In this document: positions 33,715-44,172 of the stretch, piece by piece
Position numbering within the stretch: position 1 is the first letter of the stretch
How the letters are laid out: the number at the start of each line of letters is the position of its first letter
NCBI GenBank assembly: GCA_024180945.1
Contig: JAKSGN010000007.1
Location: 1,736,001 to 1,800,000 of the forward strand
Source of the DNA: Macrophomina tecta
Lineage: Eukaryota; Ascomycota; Dothideomycetes; Botryosphaeriales; Botryosphaeriaceae
Length of the DNA: 64,000 bases
Direction: 5' to 3'
Translations under genes and position numbers: made by a program
Notes under the pieces: generated by a model
The model's input: the letters and a program-made list of their open reading frames with translations, nothing else
Databases searched by the model: none
Told to the model about the DNA's origin: nothing

Positions 33715-35161
33715 TATGTTGATTTCTCAGGCTTACTAAGGTCGGTCCCCAGAGTTTACTGTACGAATTGACCTACCAAGTGTAGTTGAAGAATTAATCC
33801 GGATGCATGCGACAATCAGGAATGTCTTCAGGAAATGACGTGCAGGTGACAACTCAAAATTCCGCATTCCATCCGGCCTTCTTTAGACCTACGAAGTAAG
33901 TCGGGAAGACTCTTGGTGCACACACTGGTCACGAAACATGCCGGTCATGCGTCCGATTTTTCTTTCGATCCGCTTCTCCGGTCAAGCAGCCATCAGTGCA
34001 TGATGTCGGTACTACCCAGATCGCCGGGGAAGCTTATCAAGCCGAGTTCCAGTCGTCTGGACCAACCTGGCGCATCCGGCAGGACTCGATCCAGATCAGA
34101 GGCCCCAATCGGGATCCCAGCTCACCTTCGACTGCACTGTGAAGATGCGGCGTGCATTAGCACAAGCATGGATTTACGATATCTAGGAATGTCTTATGTT
34201 GTTTTGCTGCTGCGACTATGCATACCTCCGAAAGTCCGCGATTGGCAGGACCGACGTTCGGTTTCATATGTTGAAGAACGTACCTCCGTATGGGCAGCGG
34301 AAGGACTCATCGGAATGTCCAAGGCAGATAATACTGAGGCTTTCCTCTACATCTGAGCATAGGCTGTGGTCTTCTAAGTTGTCCTTTGGCTGTTGCAGTA
34401 TATTCTTAGAGACACCTCGGTTTGAATACAGAGACAAGCAGTTCCATCACGTCTGACGCCATGATGCATAAGTCTGGCAGGCGGGAGCGTCACCAGTTCC
34501 CGTTGGCTCTTTATTATTCAGCTGCCGATATGTCCTTTTGCACACAAGTCCAGTAGAGTCGCTGTATCGATTGCATCGTTCCACTTTCTTAGGCCTTTGA
34601 CTCCTTGCGAACCAATCTTCTGGTGGTTACAGATTAAGCATGTCCCACGGATGGAGTGGTGTCTCCTAGCTGGTTATTATGTTTAATTTGATTTGTGCAT
34701 CTGGTGACTGCTCTTTCGATATGGTTAATTTATAAAACTATTAACTAAACCTACCTCAGTGCCCACAACTCCCAGACGTTATTAATATCAGCCTCCTTTG
34801 TTCACCACTTACTCATCACGAATTGAGTTGAGGGCGGAATTTTCATGGTACTAGATTACGTGTAAACGACCTAAAGTGTTTTAGGAGATTAATTGCCCGG
34901 AGTAGTTCGTTACTGAATTTTTTTTTTTTAAAAAAAAAAGAAAAAAGAAAAAGAAAAAAAGGAAAATGGATTATAACAATCTATTCAAAAGAATACTTTT
35001 CTACTTTATACCTTTTCTGCAACCGCCTAATGTAAATATGGGAGTGGTGAGCATCATCGGAAGTCAATTTCAATAACTCAATACTACGTATATATTTACT
35101 TAATTCCCCAGTCTGCATCAAAACAGCCACTCCAGATAAATATCTGGATTATGCTTTGAAC
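33715..35161. other. Gene-poor, AT-rich stretch
   Basis: About 1.45 kb with no supported gene. The part from about 34,660 to 35,110 is clearly AT-rich and holds a T12/A10 block at 34,919-34,960. One copy of the paired-arm short repeat lies at 33,784-33,832. Confidence 0.5.
33784..33832. repeat. Paired 23-base arm element, copy 1 (inverted, imperfect)
   Basis: The arm at 33,784-33,806 starts AGTTGAAG and contains AATCCGGATG, matching the arms at 52.9 and 62.8 kb at about 19 of 23 positions. A weaker inverted partner (GGAATGTCTTCA) follows at about 33,818. Confidence 0.5.
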
Positions 35162-35282
35162 GGCTCAGTGGTCTAGTGGTATGATTGTCGCTTCGGGTAG
35201 TGTTCCCAGGCCTCCTTAGAGGTCTAAGAAAGCTGTATGCTTGAAATGTGACAGGCCCCGGGTTCGATCCCCGGCTGAGCCC
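35162..35282 (+). tRNA. tRNA-Pro(CGG) with a 49-base anticodon-loop intron
   Basis: Acceptor stem GGCTCAG (35,162-35,168) pairs with CTGAGCC (35,275-35,281), discriminator C. D-arm GTGGTCTAGTGGTAT; anticodon stem GTCGC/GTGAC with loop TTCGGGT, anticodon CGG; T-arm CCCCGGGTTCGATCCCCGG. A 49-base intron lies just 3' of the base after the anticodon, the canonical site for the tRNA splicing endonuclease. The mature length is 72. A T6 Pol III terminator follows at 35,285. Confidence 0.95.
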
Positions 35283-36645
35283 TCTTTTTTGCTGTTCTGT
35301 CACTGCTCCATCTGCCACGCGGCAAGCAGAGGGAGGATCTATTGTCTCTTTGCCAAAGTCATATTTCTATTAGATGTCGGTTGACACCGCAATATTGAGG
35401 TAAGCCTCTTCTTTTTTTTTTTTTTTTGCCACCTCTGAGACCCTGGCACTGAGAGACGGTGTGCCGGATACTCCTCGGAGCGAGCGGAATATATAGAACA
35501 AGCAAAACTACGTATTCCTGTAGAGTTTTTATGAACCTGTCAAGAAAAGTCTCGGGAAAGGTAGTGCACAGATGGGTGGGTAAGTGTTCCGGGTGGAACG
35601 CAATAGCAGCAACATCCTGTTATGCAACAGATCCTTCCAGCTGAACGGCCAGGGCTCCGTCGGGAAACGAGGACAAAAAAGGTGTGCAGCATGCTTTTAC
35701 AAGATGATGAAGCATCCATCGCAAAAGCAGCGGATGACGTCGACGGGTGTGGAGCGGCAAGTCTCACACAGACAAGAGGTTCAGTAACTTCAAACGTCGT
35801 GATTAAAATGAAGGCGCGTGAACATTCTGTGATCCAATGAATTTTGTATTGCCATGATGTCATTGGCGGTTTGCGGTGAAGGAAAAGGAAAACGCCGCGG
35901 GTGCGTCAAATCATAAGTCGGTCACCCCGCTGGAGTCGGTGTGAACCTGGGCGGTAGAAGCGCGAAAGTCAGCAGCAAATCCTAACTTTCCGTAATATAA
36001 GGCCGTCGTCATGTGCGCGATGGAGACGCTCGCGAGACTCATTGATGCTTTGGGGCTGTGCAATGCTAATTGTTGGTGGAAATTTGCTGTCTTGCAATCC
36101 TTTGCTCGGCTGCTAACACCCAGTCAACAGACACAGCCACCACCCCACGCCCCCGAATTTGATTGAGCATTATCAATGTACCCAGTCCCTCCCAAATTAA
36201 TTCTGCCGATTTCCCATAGTCGCGTCAACGCGTCGCGTACCGTCGGATGATCATGACGCGGCATGGCATACACCAACTGTGCAAGTGAGTATCTGCTTTG
36301 CCCACCACAGTCAGCTGTGCTCAGTAGGTCTCAAAGAGGTGACATGGTCTTTCTCATGCTTTTCCACAAGTTCTTGGCGCAGTGCCGGCCACTTCTGTTG
36401 CAGGGAACGCAAAAAGCTTTCTTGGGTTGCAATGACCGAGTGACACCCACGCCAGCCGAAGCTCCCTTCAGAACATGGCTTCTTAACATCAGAGAAAAAG
36501 GAACACGGAGCATACGTTCCCAGGATTGTATAGCCATTTCAACATCTTCCCCTGCCTCTCTGCACCCCCCGAGATCTTTATCACAATTTGCATCATTCCA
36601 AAGCCAAAAGAGATTCTCTTTCATCCACAGGAAGGAAAAAAGAAA
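35283..36645. other. Gene-poor stretch between two tRNA-Pro genes
   Basis: About 1.36 kb with a T16 tract at 35,412-35,427. Open frames are short and without domains. No gene is called. Confidence 0.5.
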
Positions 36646-36733
36646 GGGTCTTGCCGCGGATCGAACGCGGGGCCTCTCGCAAGCAACTCAGGGTGTGCCC
36701 TAAGCGAGAATCATACCACTAGACCACAAGACC
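36646..36733 (-). tRNA. tRNA-Pro(AGG) with a 16-base intron
   Basis: Read on the minus strand: acceptor GGTCTTG/CAAGACC, D-arm GTGGTCTAGTGGTAT as in the CGG isoacceptor, anticodon stem CTCGC/GCGAG, loop with anticodon AGG, a 16-base intron after the base 3' of the anticodon, and T-arm GCGTTCGATCCGC. Mature length 72. A T-rich stretch just 3' serves as the Pol III terminator. Confidence 0.93.
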
Positions 36734-36912
36734 ATTGCTCGCCTTCTAATGAAGGCGGCTGTTGAAAATTGAACCGTTATTTGGCGTTATAAACTAATTA
36801 TTAATTGAGCGCCTCAACGTTCAAGACAGCATGAGGCTGTTCCCCATGTCTTGTCTACCTTGAGGCTGATAGTCTGAGAGCGTCACCGGAGAATAATAAC
36901 GCTTGATTGAGC

Positions 36913-36936
36913 GCCACCGGAGGAGCCTCCGGTGGC
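36913..36936. repeat. Perfect GC-rich palindrome
   Basis: GCCACCGGAGG, a two-base spacer, then CCTCCGGTGGC. The sequence GAGCGTCACCGGAG about 34 bases upstream resembles the left arm. Confidence 0.8.
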
Positions 36937-39435
36937 CCTTAAAAACTAACCGCAGGGACTCTTTAGTGCACTTCACTCCGAATGGGGAAAGCCTAGGAAT
37001 CCTTTTTGGGCACTACCAGGACGGGGCTTTGCTCTATCGAAAACGATTCATCCCGTGCAGGTGGTATCATTGACCTCCGCTTCAGGCTCCCACGCTTGTG
37101 GCTGAGGATTGCGCAAATGATACCTGTCTCAACGAGCTTACTGGAAGGGCAGGGATACCATATCAGGGTGGTAGAAATCCTAAATTAGAGGGCAGTACGC
37201 ACCATATAAAAGCGTATTTAACTCATAGGTTCCGTTTTTTGCCGCAGGACATTGCACGCAGAGAGACACCAAGAAATTATTACGACATTCTCACAACAAG
37301 AAGTGTATTCGGAATTGACTGATGGCAATTTTTTCACCGACAGATCCAGCACGAAAGAGTTGTCTAATTGATCATAATTGAGTCACCGAGTATCCACAGA
37401 CACCTCTCTGGGGTCAAAGGGAGAAGCTACGCAGAAATACCTGTTCACAACTCATTTTCTGAAGGCGCCTGAGGAGCATAAGTCTCAACACGATAGTTCC
37501 TATCACCAAATCGATTTGCAGATATAAAGATGGTAGAAAGTCAGCTTACCCCTTTCCCACCACTGGGTTAGCCCACGTGCAGATATCAAGTCCTTGAGAG
37601 GTTGTACATCTTCTATGTTTCGATGACCCAATCAGAATGGAAACTACAAGTCTGGCCACGGTGGGAAGAACCTGAGAAAGACCGGTTGAAACGTTGCCTA
37701 CAGTTGTCCCGCGATATGACTGGTCTTTCGCCCAGAGGAGCGATATGCCTAAAGCTCACAAGCACATGAAAGTTGAAACAGTCATCCGAACGCAACTGTC
37801 CATTCGAAGAACTGAGATCAGTTGGAACTCCATGGTTGTCCCTCAGAGGGCTTCGGTGAAACTGCAGACTATTTAACAAGGGTCAAGAGCCGCTGTACTA
37901 CATTTGGGCATTCTCATTTGGACCATCTACTGCTACACGCATGTTCGCCTTCAAACAGAAAATAAGCGAACCATGAAAACCCGCGCATCCCTTAGGGGTG
38001 CGCAGGAGCATTTATGCTAAGTTCAAGCCTTGGGTAACCTTACGCCTGTTATGGTATCCTTCACGTCAGCCCCAAAAGGGCCAGGGGATCAAATTGAGGA
38101 ACAGATAACGCATCTGCAGCTCAGCCCCGCACGTCGAAGCATCAGAAGTATTCCTCATATTGAATAAGGTAGTATATGTCATGTCAGGTGTTCGAAAATA
38201 TCCATTTGAGCTTACTTCTTCCGCGAGAATTGACCGAGATCTCCAGCTATGAGCCCGCTGTGCGCTGGCGTTGGAACCAAGCCACACGTTTCAGCATAAA
38301 CCCATTTCAGGATTAGAGCTCTCAAAATTCCGCATAAGTTTCATACTTAATTTGAACGCTTGCGTCCGGAAGACTGGCTGAATTTGACATATGCATGTCT
38401 GGTTGCTGCACAGCGTATTAAGGTAATAAATCCCGATCTGAACACAGAGCCCCGAGCTTGCAGGATACGACAGACTATAATGTTTCTGGCGGGATACCAT
38501 GCATTGGTCTCCTCAAAAGCAAAATGAGGGGCGTAATTTCCTGATCTGTCATTCTTTGCTCCGCTTTGCGGAGGCGCTCTAGCAAAACTGGTAGCACGAA
38601 AACAAATTCTCGTTCCCTTTTCTACATTTACTACAAACATCAATCCGCATATTAACAGAGGTCTCGCTCAGCTTGAGATGCATCATAGTCAATATCAAAC
38701 ACGATAAATAGTGTTCACGCCATTTGATGCGGGAATCGCCGGGCTTCTCTGCGGACCCAATAGAACGTTGAAGTGCGGCCCCAAATCAGAAGTCGCTGCT
38801 CTCTGATGACATAGACTCCAGAAATGGCGGTTTTCGATTATTTTCGTACAATTGGGCCTGATTCCTGTTAAATTTGGAATTCTGACCTTCCAGACTCGCG
38901 GCGGATATGTTCCATTGGCAAAAATGACAGATATGATTTTTATTTAATATGCATTGAATTAAAAAAAGAGAAAAAAAGGGTCACCCAAAACTTTTCCACA
39001 ATAGCCCAAGAAATCGTAGCTGGAAGTTTGACCTCGTATCCCTACTGAACATGGTTGTATTGTTCCAACTTTCTTCTATAGGGGAATGCTTGGAAGTGTC
39101 TGTACGGCAGGGGATAATGCTGCACAACGGTAGTTGCATGCCGCAGAAATGATGAGTACCTTGAGAACGAAGATGCTTTCCGTGCAGAGATATGTGGAGA
39201 ATGAAGAAACGTGGCAGGAGCAAGTATAAGTTACCGCAACCGGGAAAAGTCTCATACGCATCAGTTGGGCGACAGCTTGCTAGAAGCTATTCTGGATCCG
39301 TGGAGAGACAAAACTGTCGCCGCAAAACCCACATGTGCGGTGTTGGATTGCTCATGTTGGAGTAGATGTACGAAGGTTTTGATAGCATCGACAACCGTAT
39401 AGCTCCTTCAGTGAAATGGTGATATCTGAACATTG

Positions 39436-39494
39436 GCGTCCGGGCGACTGCTTCGACTATCCATGACGTTTACGTCCGGATGACTGATTCAACT
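39436..39494. repeat. Paired 23-base arm element, copy 2 (direct orientation)
   Basis: Arms at 39,436-39,458 and 39,472-39,494 are direct repeats with period 36 (CGTCCGG, GACTG, TTC and ACT blocks shared). The first arm matches the left arm of the 52.9 kb copy, in reverse complement, at 20 of 23 positions. Confidence 0.65.
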
Positions 39495-39793
39495 CCACAC
39501 AACTGTTTCAACCACACCCCCCCCCCAAAAAAAAAAAATCGTACAATGACTTCGCTTGAGTAAGTGGAGTTTACGGATGCTCCTCTATTGATACTTCCCT
39601 TGCAGTATCTACTACCGACCAAAGACTACTGCTCATAGTCTACTTGACAGCCAGTCGACAACCCAACTTCCACTCAAAACCATCCTACCAACGGTCCCCA
39701 AGCCAAAGAACCAATAGCCCAGCAACTTCACTTACTCAAATACGAAGCCATGCCCACAACCACTCTCCACTTCCTCTCCAACCACATCGCTCT

Positions 39794-41487
39794 TCACATC
39801 CCCCGAGCAACCTCGTCATGACTCTCCCAGCCCCCCAGAATATCCTCGTCCAAAAAGCTCGGCCGCCTATTCCTTACCATCTCCCTATATTTCTCCCTTC
39901 TTTCACTATCCCCCCGCCACAGATACACATCCGGACTCAACAACGCGTCCTCCCTACGGTCCCCAGCACCCGCCCCCGCACCCCCATCAAACCGACTCTC
40001 CCTTGCACTCGCCCTCGGCGTGACTGGCACCTCCTCCTCCGCATCCAAAACCCAGTCTGCTGGCGGCAGCGGAGCCGGGCCCCTCTGCCTCGGCCGCCTG
40101 CGCACAGGCGTAGCAGGTGAGTGCGGCGGCGGCGGCGGCGGCAGGCAAGGGTGCACGAGGCGCGGAGGGGGCTGAAGCGGCTGATGCAGCAGCGGCGGAG
40201 GAGACAGAGTAATGCAGGGTTGAGGTGGGGGTGGTGGCGGCGAGACTGACAGCGATGAGCAGCATTTTGCTACTGGAGCGCCGGTGGTCAGGGGTGACGT
40301 GGAGGTGTGGCTGCATTGCGGCGACGTGGCAGGTCCAGGCGCGAGCGGCGGATGAACTGGGCCGTAGGAGCCATGGTGGTGGTGCGGTGGACGGGTCGGA
40401 CTGGATGCAGTGCCGGGGCAACGTGGTGAGTGTGTTGGGCTGATATGGGGGGATGAGAGTGGCGAGAGTGTTTGAGGAGCAGGGATGCCGCTGGGAGGTG
40501 GAGAATATGGTTGGCTGCCGTGGAAGAGGGAGAGAGGGTGTCGACTTGGTGTTGTTGTTTGTGGTGCGAAGTGTGAGTGATACCGATATGGGTCTTCCAG
40601 AAGGCGGAACGGCGGGCTGTTGATGGCCCGGCCGGTGAAATTGTTTGCGTTGCACGTTTGGGATGATGGTAAATGGTGCAGATCCTCGTAGGAACCAGTG
40701 GTTAGGAATGCGGCGGGTGCGCGAGCGGGGTGGTCAAACCGGAAGCTTCTTTGAGGACGGGAATGGCGATCTTTGGGCTCTATGACGCCGTCTCTGTGCC
40801 GCTGAAACTGCAGGCTCCCGAGCGACGTGGTGAATTCGCCTACAGCGTGGTTTGGCCGGACGTTCTCCAACCAGGCTTCAATGCGAGAGTTTGACTGAGG
40901 ACTGAGATGGTAGTGGTCAGACGACCGATGATTAACTGCAACCGCACCTCTAGTTGGTGAATGGCGATGACGCGCGCGAAACACCGGAGACCGCATTGGC
41001 GAGGGTGAAACACCAAGACCGGGGCTGAGGGGCGACGGTTCGGCATCTGGGCGGAATAATTGGCCGGAGCTCTCGGGATAGGAGATTCGATGGTCAGGTA
41101 TACACAGGCGAGGAGGAGGGAGCGGAGTAAAGGCCGGCACGTCCTGGTCGGGTGGGAGAGTGTCTCGTGCGCGGAGAGCGACATGAACGGGCGAGGCATG
41201 GAGGTGATTGGCTCGGGCGGAAAGGCTGTCCCTTCGGGTGGGAGTGAGGTGACCTCTCAGCTCGGCACGCCTGTCATTGTAACCCAGTCGCGCAGGAGAG
41301 TTGCGGAGCGTGTTTCGCAGGAGAGTTTTGCGCGGCTGCTCGACTGGAGCGGGATTGGAGACTGCAAGGTTTAGTGGAAGCGGCGGTGACGTGTCGCGTC
41401 GCTCCCCCGGGCCGTTGGCAGCAATATCAGACGGAACATGCTCGTTGTCGAACCGGCGGGGACAAGCACCGGCCGACGACACCACAA
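39794..41487 (-). CDS. Proline-rich low-complexity open frame, 5' end not determined
   Basis: An open frame of about 560 codons on the minus strand, rich in Pro, Ser, His and Arg (several runs of five or more Pro). It has no recognised domain until the C-terminus, which is charged and looks conserved: V-Y-L-W-R-G-D-S-E-R-R-E-K-Y-R-E-M-V, then F-L-D-E-D-I-L-G-G-W-E-S. The frame opens just after a TGA near 41,500 and has no ATG for about 165 codons, so a short upstream exon would be needed, or the true protein starts at the internal Met. An exon with ATG near 41,565 could splice in, but the intron would be only about 39 bases. Probably a disordered cytosolic or nuclear protein if real. Confidence 0.4.
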
Positions 41488-44172
41488 ACCTCTCTGCTGC
41501 CTGTCAGTGGAGCCTATGTGAGCAAACGCTACGGGGCGAGCCGACGGTGCATCTCGGTGGCCATGGCGCAAGAATATCCGCCAGCGTTGACTCGGAATGA
41601 GAGGGCTGAAATATAGACGGCGCAGCGATGCTGGATGAGGTTCGTCTGGGATTGGATGGGGAGAGGAATTCAGACTATTGCGGCGTTCAGAGGAAAGTCA
41701 GCAGCTCCATCATGCACGCCTTCTTTATCGAGAAGGCTGCACCGGCCTGTCCGGGTAAGCACGCATATTGCTGGCTGCAGCAGGTCGCGGCCTACAAGCA
41801 GACGTGCAGGAACAGGCCGAACAATCCACAATAGTCCGCGGAAAAAAAAAAAAAAAAAACACAATCTGGATCCATTTTGGAAGAGCTTCGAAAGTGGTGG
41901 ACGCAGTGCATGAGCCCCTCATGCTGTGTCGAAGCATATCGAGACGGCCATGTGCTTCTCAGATAGTGGTCTGCCGGCGCCCTCCTTGCAGCGCCGCCTT
42001 TTCCCGTCACCCTTTTCTTTGCATGTCTTTTCCCGCCTGTTCCTGTGCTCTTTCACCTACAGCAGCAGCCCGATACGCGTACTCCCTCGTTCAGTCTACA
42101 GTCTAGCACCGCCGCCATGGTGGCCGGCAAAAGAATGCACGGGGAGTCGAGGCAGCCATACGGACGTGCATGAGGGGGAGATCGACGACACCTCCATCCG
42201 GACGGCTGCTTCAATTCCCCATCAGGAGTAGTGTTTCCCATGTTCCGGGGATTGTATGAGCACGAAGGCGAAGCGGTGAGAGGTGTGAGGGATGCAAGAG
42301 TCAGGAACAGGAAGCAGGTCGGAGGTTGAGGTCGCGCACGTCAGAAACGGCGATGCGCAGAGGGGATACTGTGCTACGTGTACAGCAGCACATCCCTGCC
42401 CGAGGGCGGAGATGATGCGATGAGGGAATGCAGACAGCAGGCTCTGAAACAGGCCTCGGGCTTCACAGAGCGGCGAGAAGGTAGATGGGGCGAAGTCAGA
42501 TAGATGGGAAGCGCTCTGGCTGAGCTTGGCCGCCGAGGTGGGGGGGAGTAAGCTTCAATGACGAGCTGGGCGGGGACTGGTGGAAGGATGAGGCTCAAAG
42601 TTGCGTAGGTCGCAGGAAGGGAGGCGGCCTCAGGCGACAGCGGTGGTTCGTGGGGTGCAGCCGAGGCCATCGGGTGGCCGTAGCTGCAGCAGCTTCCGCG
42701 AGCCGAAGGGAGATCTGAGGGCTCTAGACCAGGGTCTGGCATCTGCCGAAGCAGCGCAAGCAAGCAGGAGGCGGCGCTGTGCGTTCATGCATCAGGGCGG
42801 GCTGTCTTGATAGTCGAGCGCTGCGGCCGATCAGCGGAAGTCGAGCACTTGCGAGTGATGCCAGCGGACCAGGCGCTTTAGTGGCAGCGGCTCGCAGACG
42901 GTGTGTTCCGGAAATAGAGCGGATGCGGTGGTTTACGCTGAACGGGGATGGCGATATTGCAGCGTGGTGGAGAGAGAAATTGGGAGGCTCATTACTCGTA
43001 TCGTAGGGGCCTGTTCCGTGCCCGCAGTGCGTGATGAGGGCCTCGTCCGGGCCGGCGGGGGGCCCGGCGCCCGGGCTGGCTGCTGCAGGTGCCGTGGATC
43101 GTGTTCCTTCGCCCAGCGCGCCGCCAGCGAGCACCGCCAGCGAGCACCGCCAGCGAGCACTGCCAGCAAACAGCGCCATGCTCCCCGCAGCGCAACGGCG
43201 GCCTGGGCGGCGGAGGGGTCACAGGCACGAGTGACACGGCGGCGGCGGTCGCGCGGATGCTGCAGTGGATGGGGCTCAATCTGTGCTCAGCGGCGGCCAT
43301 CAATCTCAGACGCGGGCCAGGGGCGGGCTGCCATTGGCCAGGCGTGCCGGCGACGACACGCGGGCTGGGGTGCGGCGGGCGGGCAAGGCCCATCTCGTGG
43401 GCTGCAGCACTGTGGCCGTCGCACCATCCGCCCTCACCAATCTCTTCACCACTGCCCTCGCTTCCAAGCCTTCCATGCCCAGCCCTGCTGCCCCCCCAAA
43501 ACTACCCGTCCGCCGCCTCTCCGCGCCCGCGACTGCCATTTCTCTTTTCCTCTCTCCCGCCCCGAGCCCAGCAAACCCCCCCCCCCGACCCCGTCCCTCG
43601 TGCCCGGGCGTGAGCTTGACGCTCCCATTCTTCTCTTCTCTCTCTCTCTCTCGTCTGTCGTTTACTTCGATTCCATCTGTACACCTTTAGCCCTAATTCC
43701 GCGAGCCCGGATTCTTCCATCTCACCTCACTCTGCCTCCTCCCGCTATACGCACCTGCTCGTCGCTAGCGCCCCTCCATGTCCGAGTCTCCGACGCACGC
43801 CGTTTGATTAGCGACTGAGGAATTGAATTCATGCCCTGATCCCACTGTACGTCCGGAGCCCAGCCACGAGCCCAGCTGCAACACAGACTGTAGCATGCCT
43901 CTGACGCATCCTCTGATGCCGACGCCGACGGGCTGTGCTCGGCCAACCCCAATTTGCACCCGTTTGCCCTCTGTGTTTTCGCGCGTCCGAGTGCCCACGA
44001 TCTTCATATCTCTCACTTTACGACTCGCCGCCATGTGTCTCTGACCACCTCAGCAGTCGACATCCACTCCACGCCAAATCTTAACTGCGCTGCCTGCTAG
44101 CTCGCTCGGCAACTTCCTCGCCAATCGCGCGCCGCTCCGCATGCAATAACCTGCCAGCTGCGAACCTCGCCA
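41488..44172. promoter_or_regulatory. Long upstream region of the EGF-domain gene
   Basis: About 2.7 kb. It has an A18 tract (41,842-41,859), a 13-base tandem repeat (43,122-43,173) and a pyrimidine-rich stretch (about 43,480-43,780) just upstream of the EGF-domain gene. Long open frames through the GC-rich part are low complexity and are not called. Confidence 0.45.
43122..43173 (+). repeat. 13-base tandem repeat, four units
   Basis: CGCCAGCGAGCAC repeated three times exactly, followed by a degenerate fourth unit. About 1 kb upstream of the EGF-domain gene. Confidence 0.9.

Larger units (their letters stand above)
36734..39793. other. 3 kb gene-poor region
   Basis: No coding region is supported. 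It contains an 11-bp perfect hairpin (36,913-36,936), a paired-arm short repeat (39,436-39,494) and a C11-A12 run at about 39,520. It could be decayed repeat DNA, but no transposon domain is readable. Confidence 0.5.

Noticed and set aside
42901..43818. A 305-codon plus-strand open frame
   Set aside because: It runs through a tandem repeat and a pyrimidine-rich leader and has Arg/Ala/Pro-rich random composition. It is better read as the promoter and leader of the EGF-domain gene.
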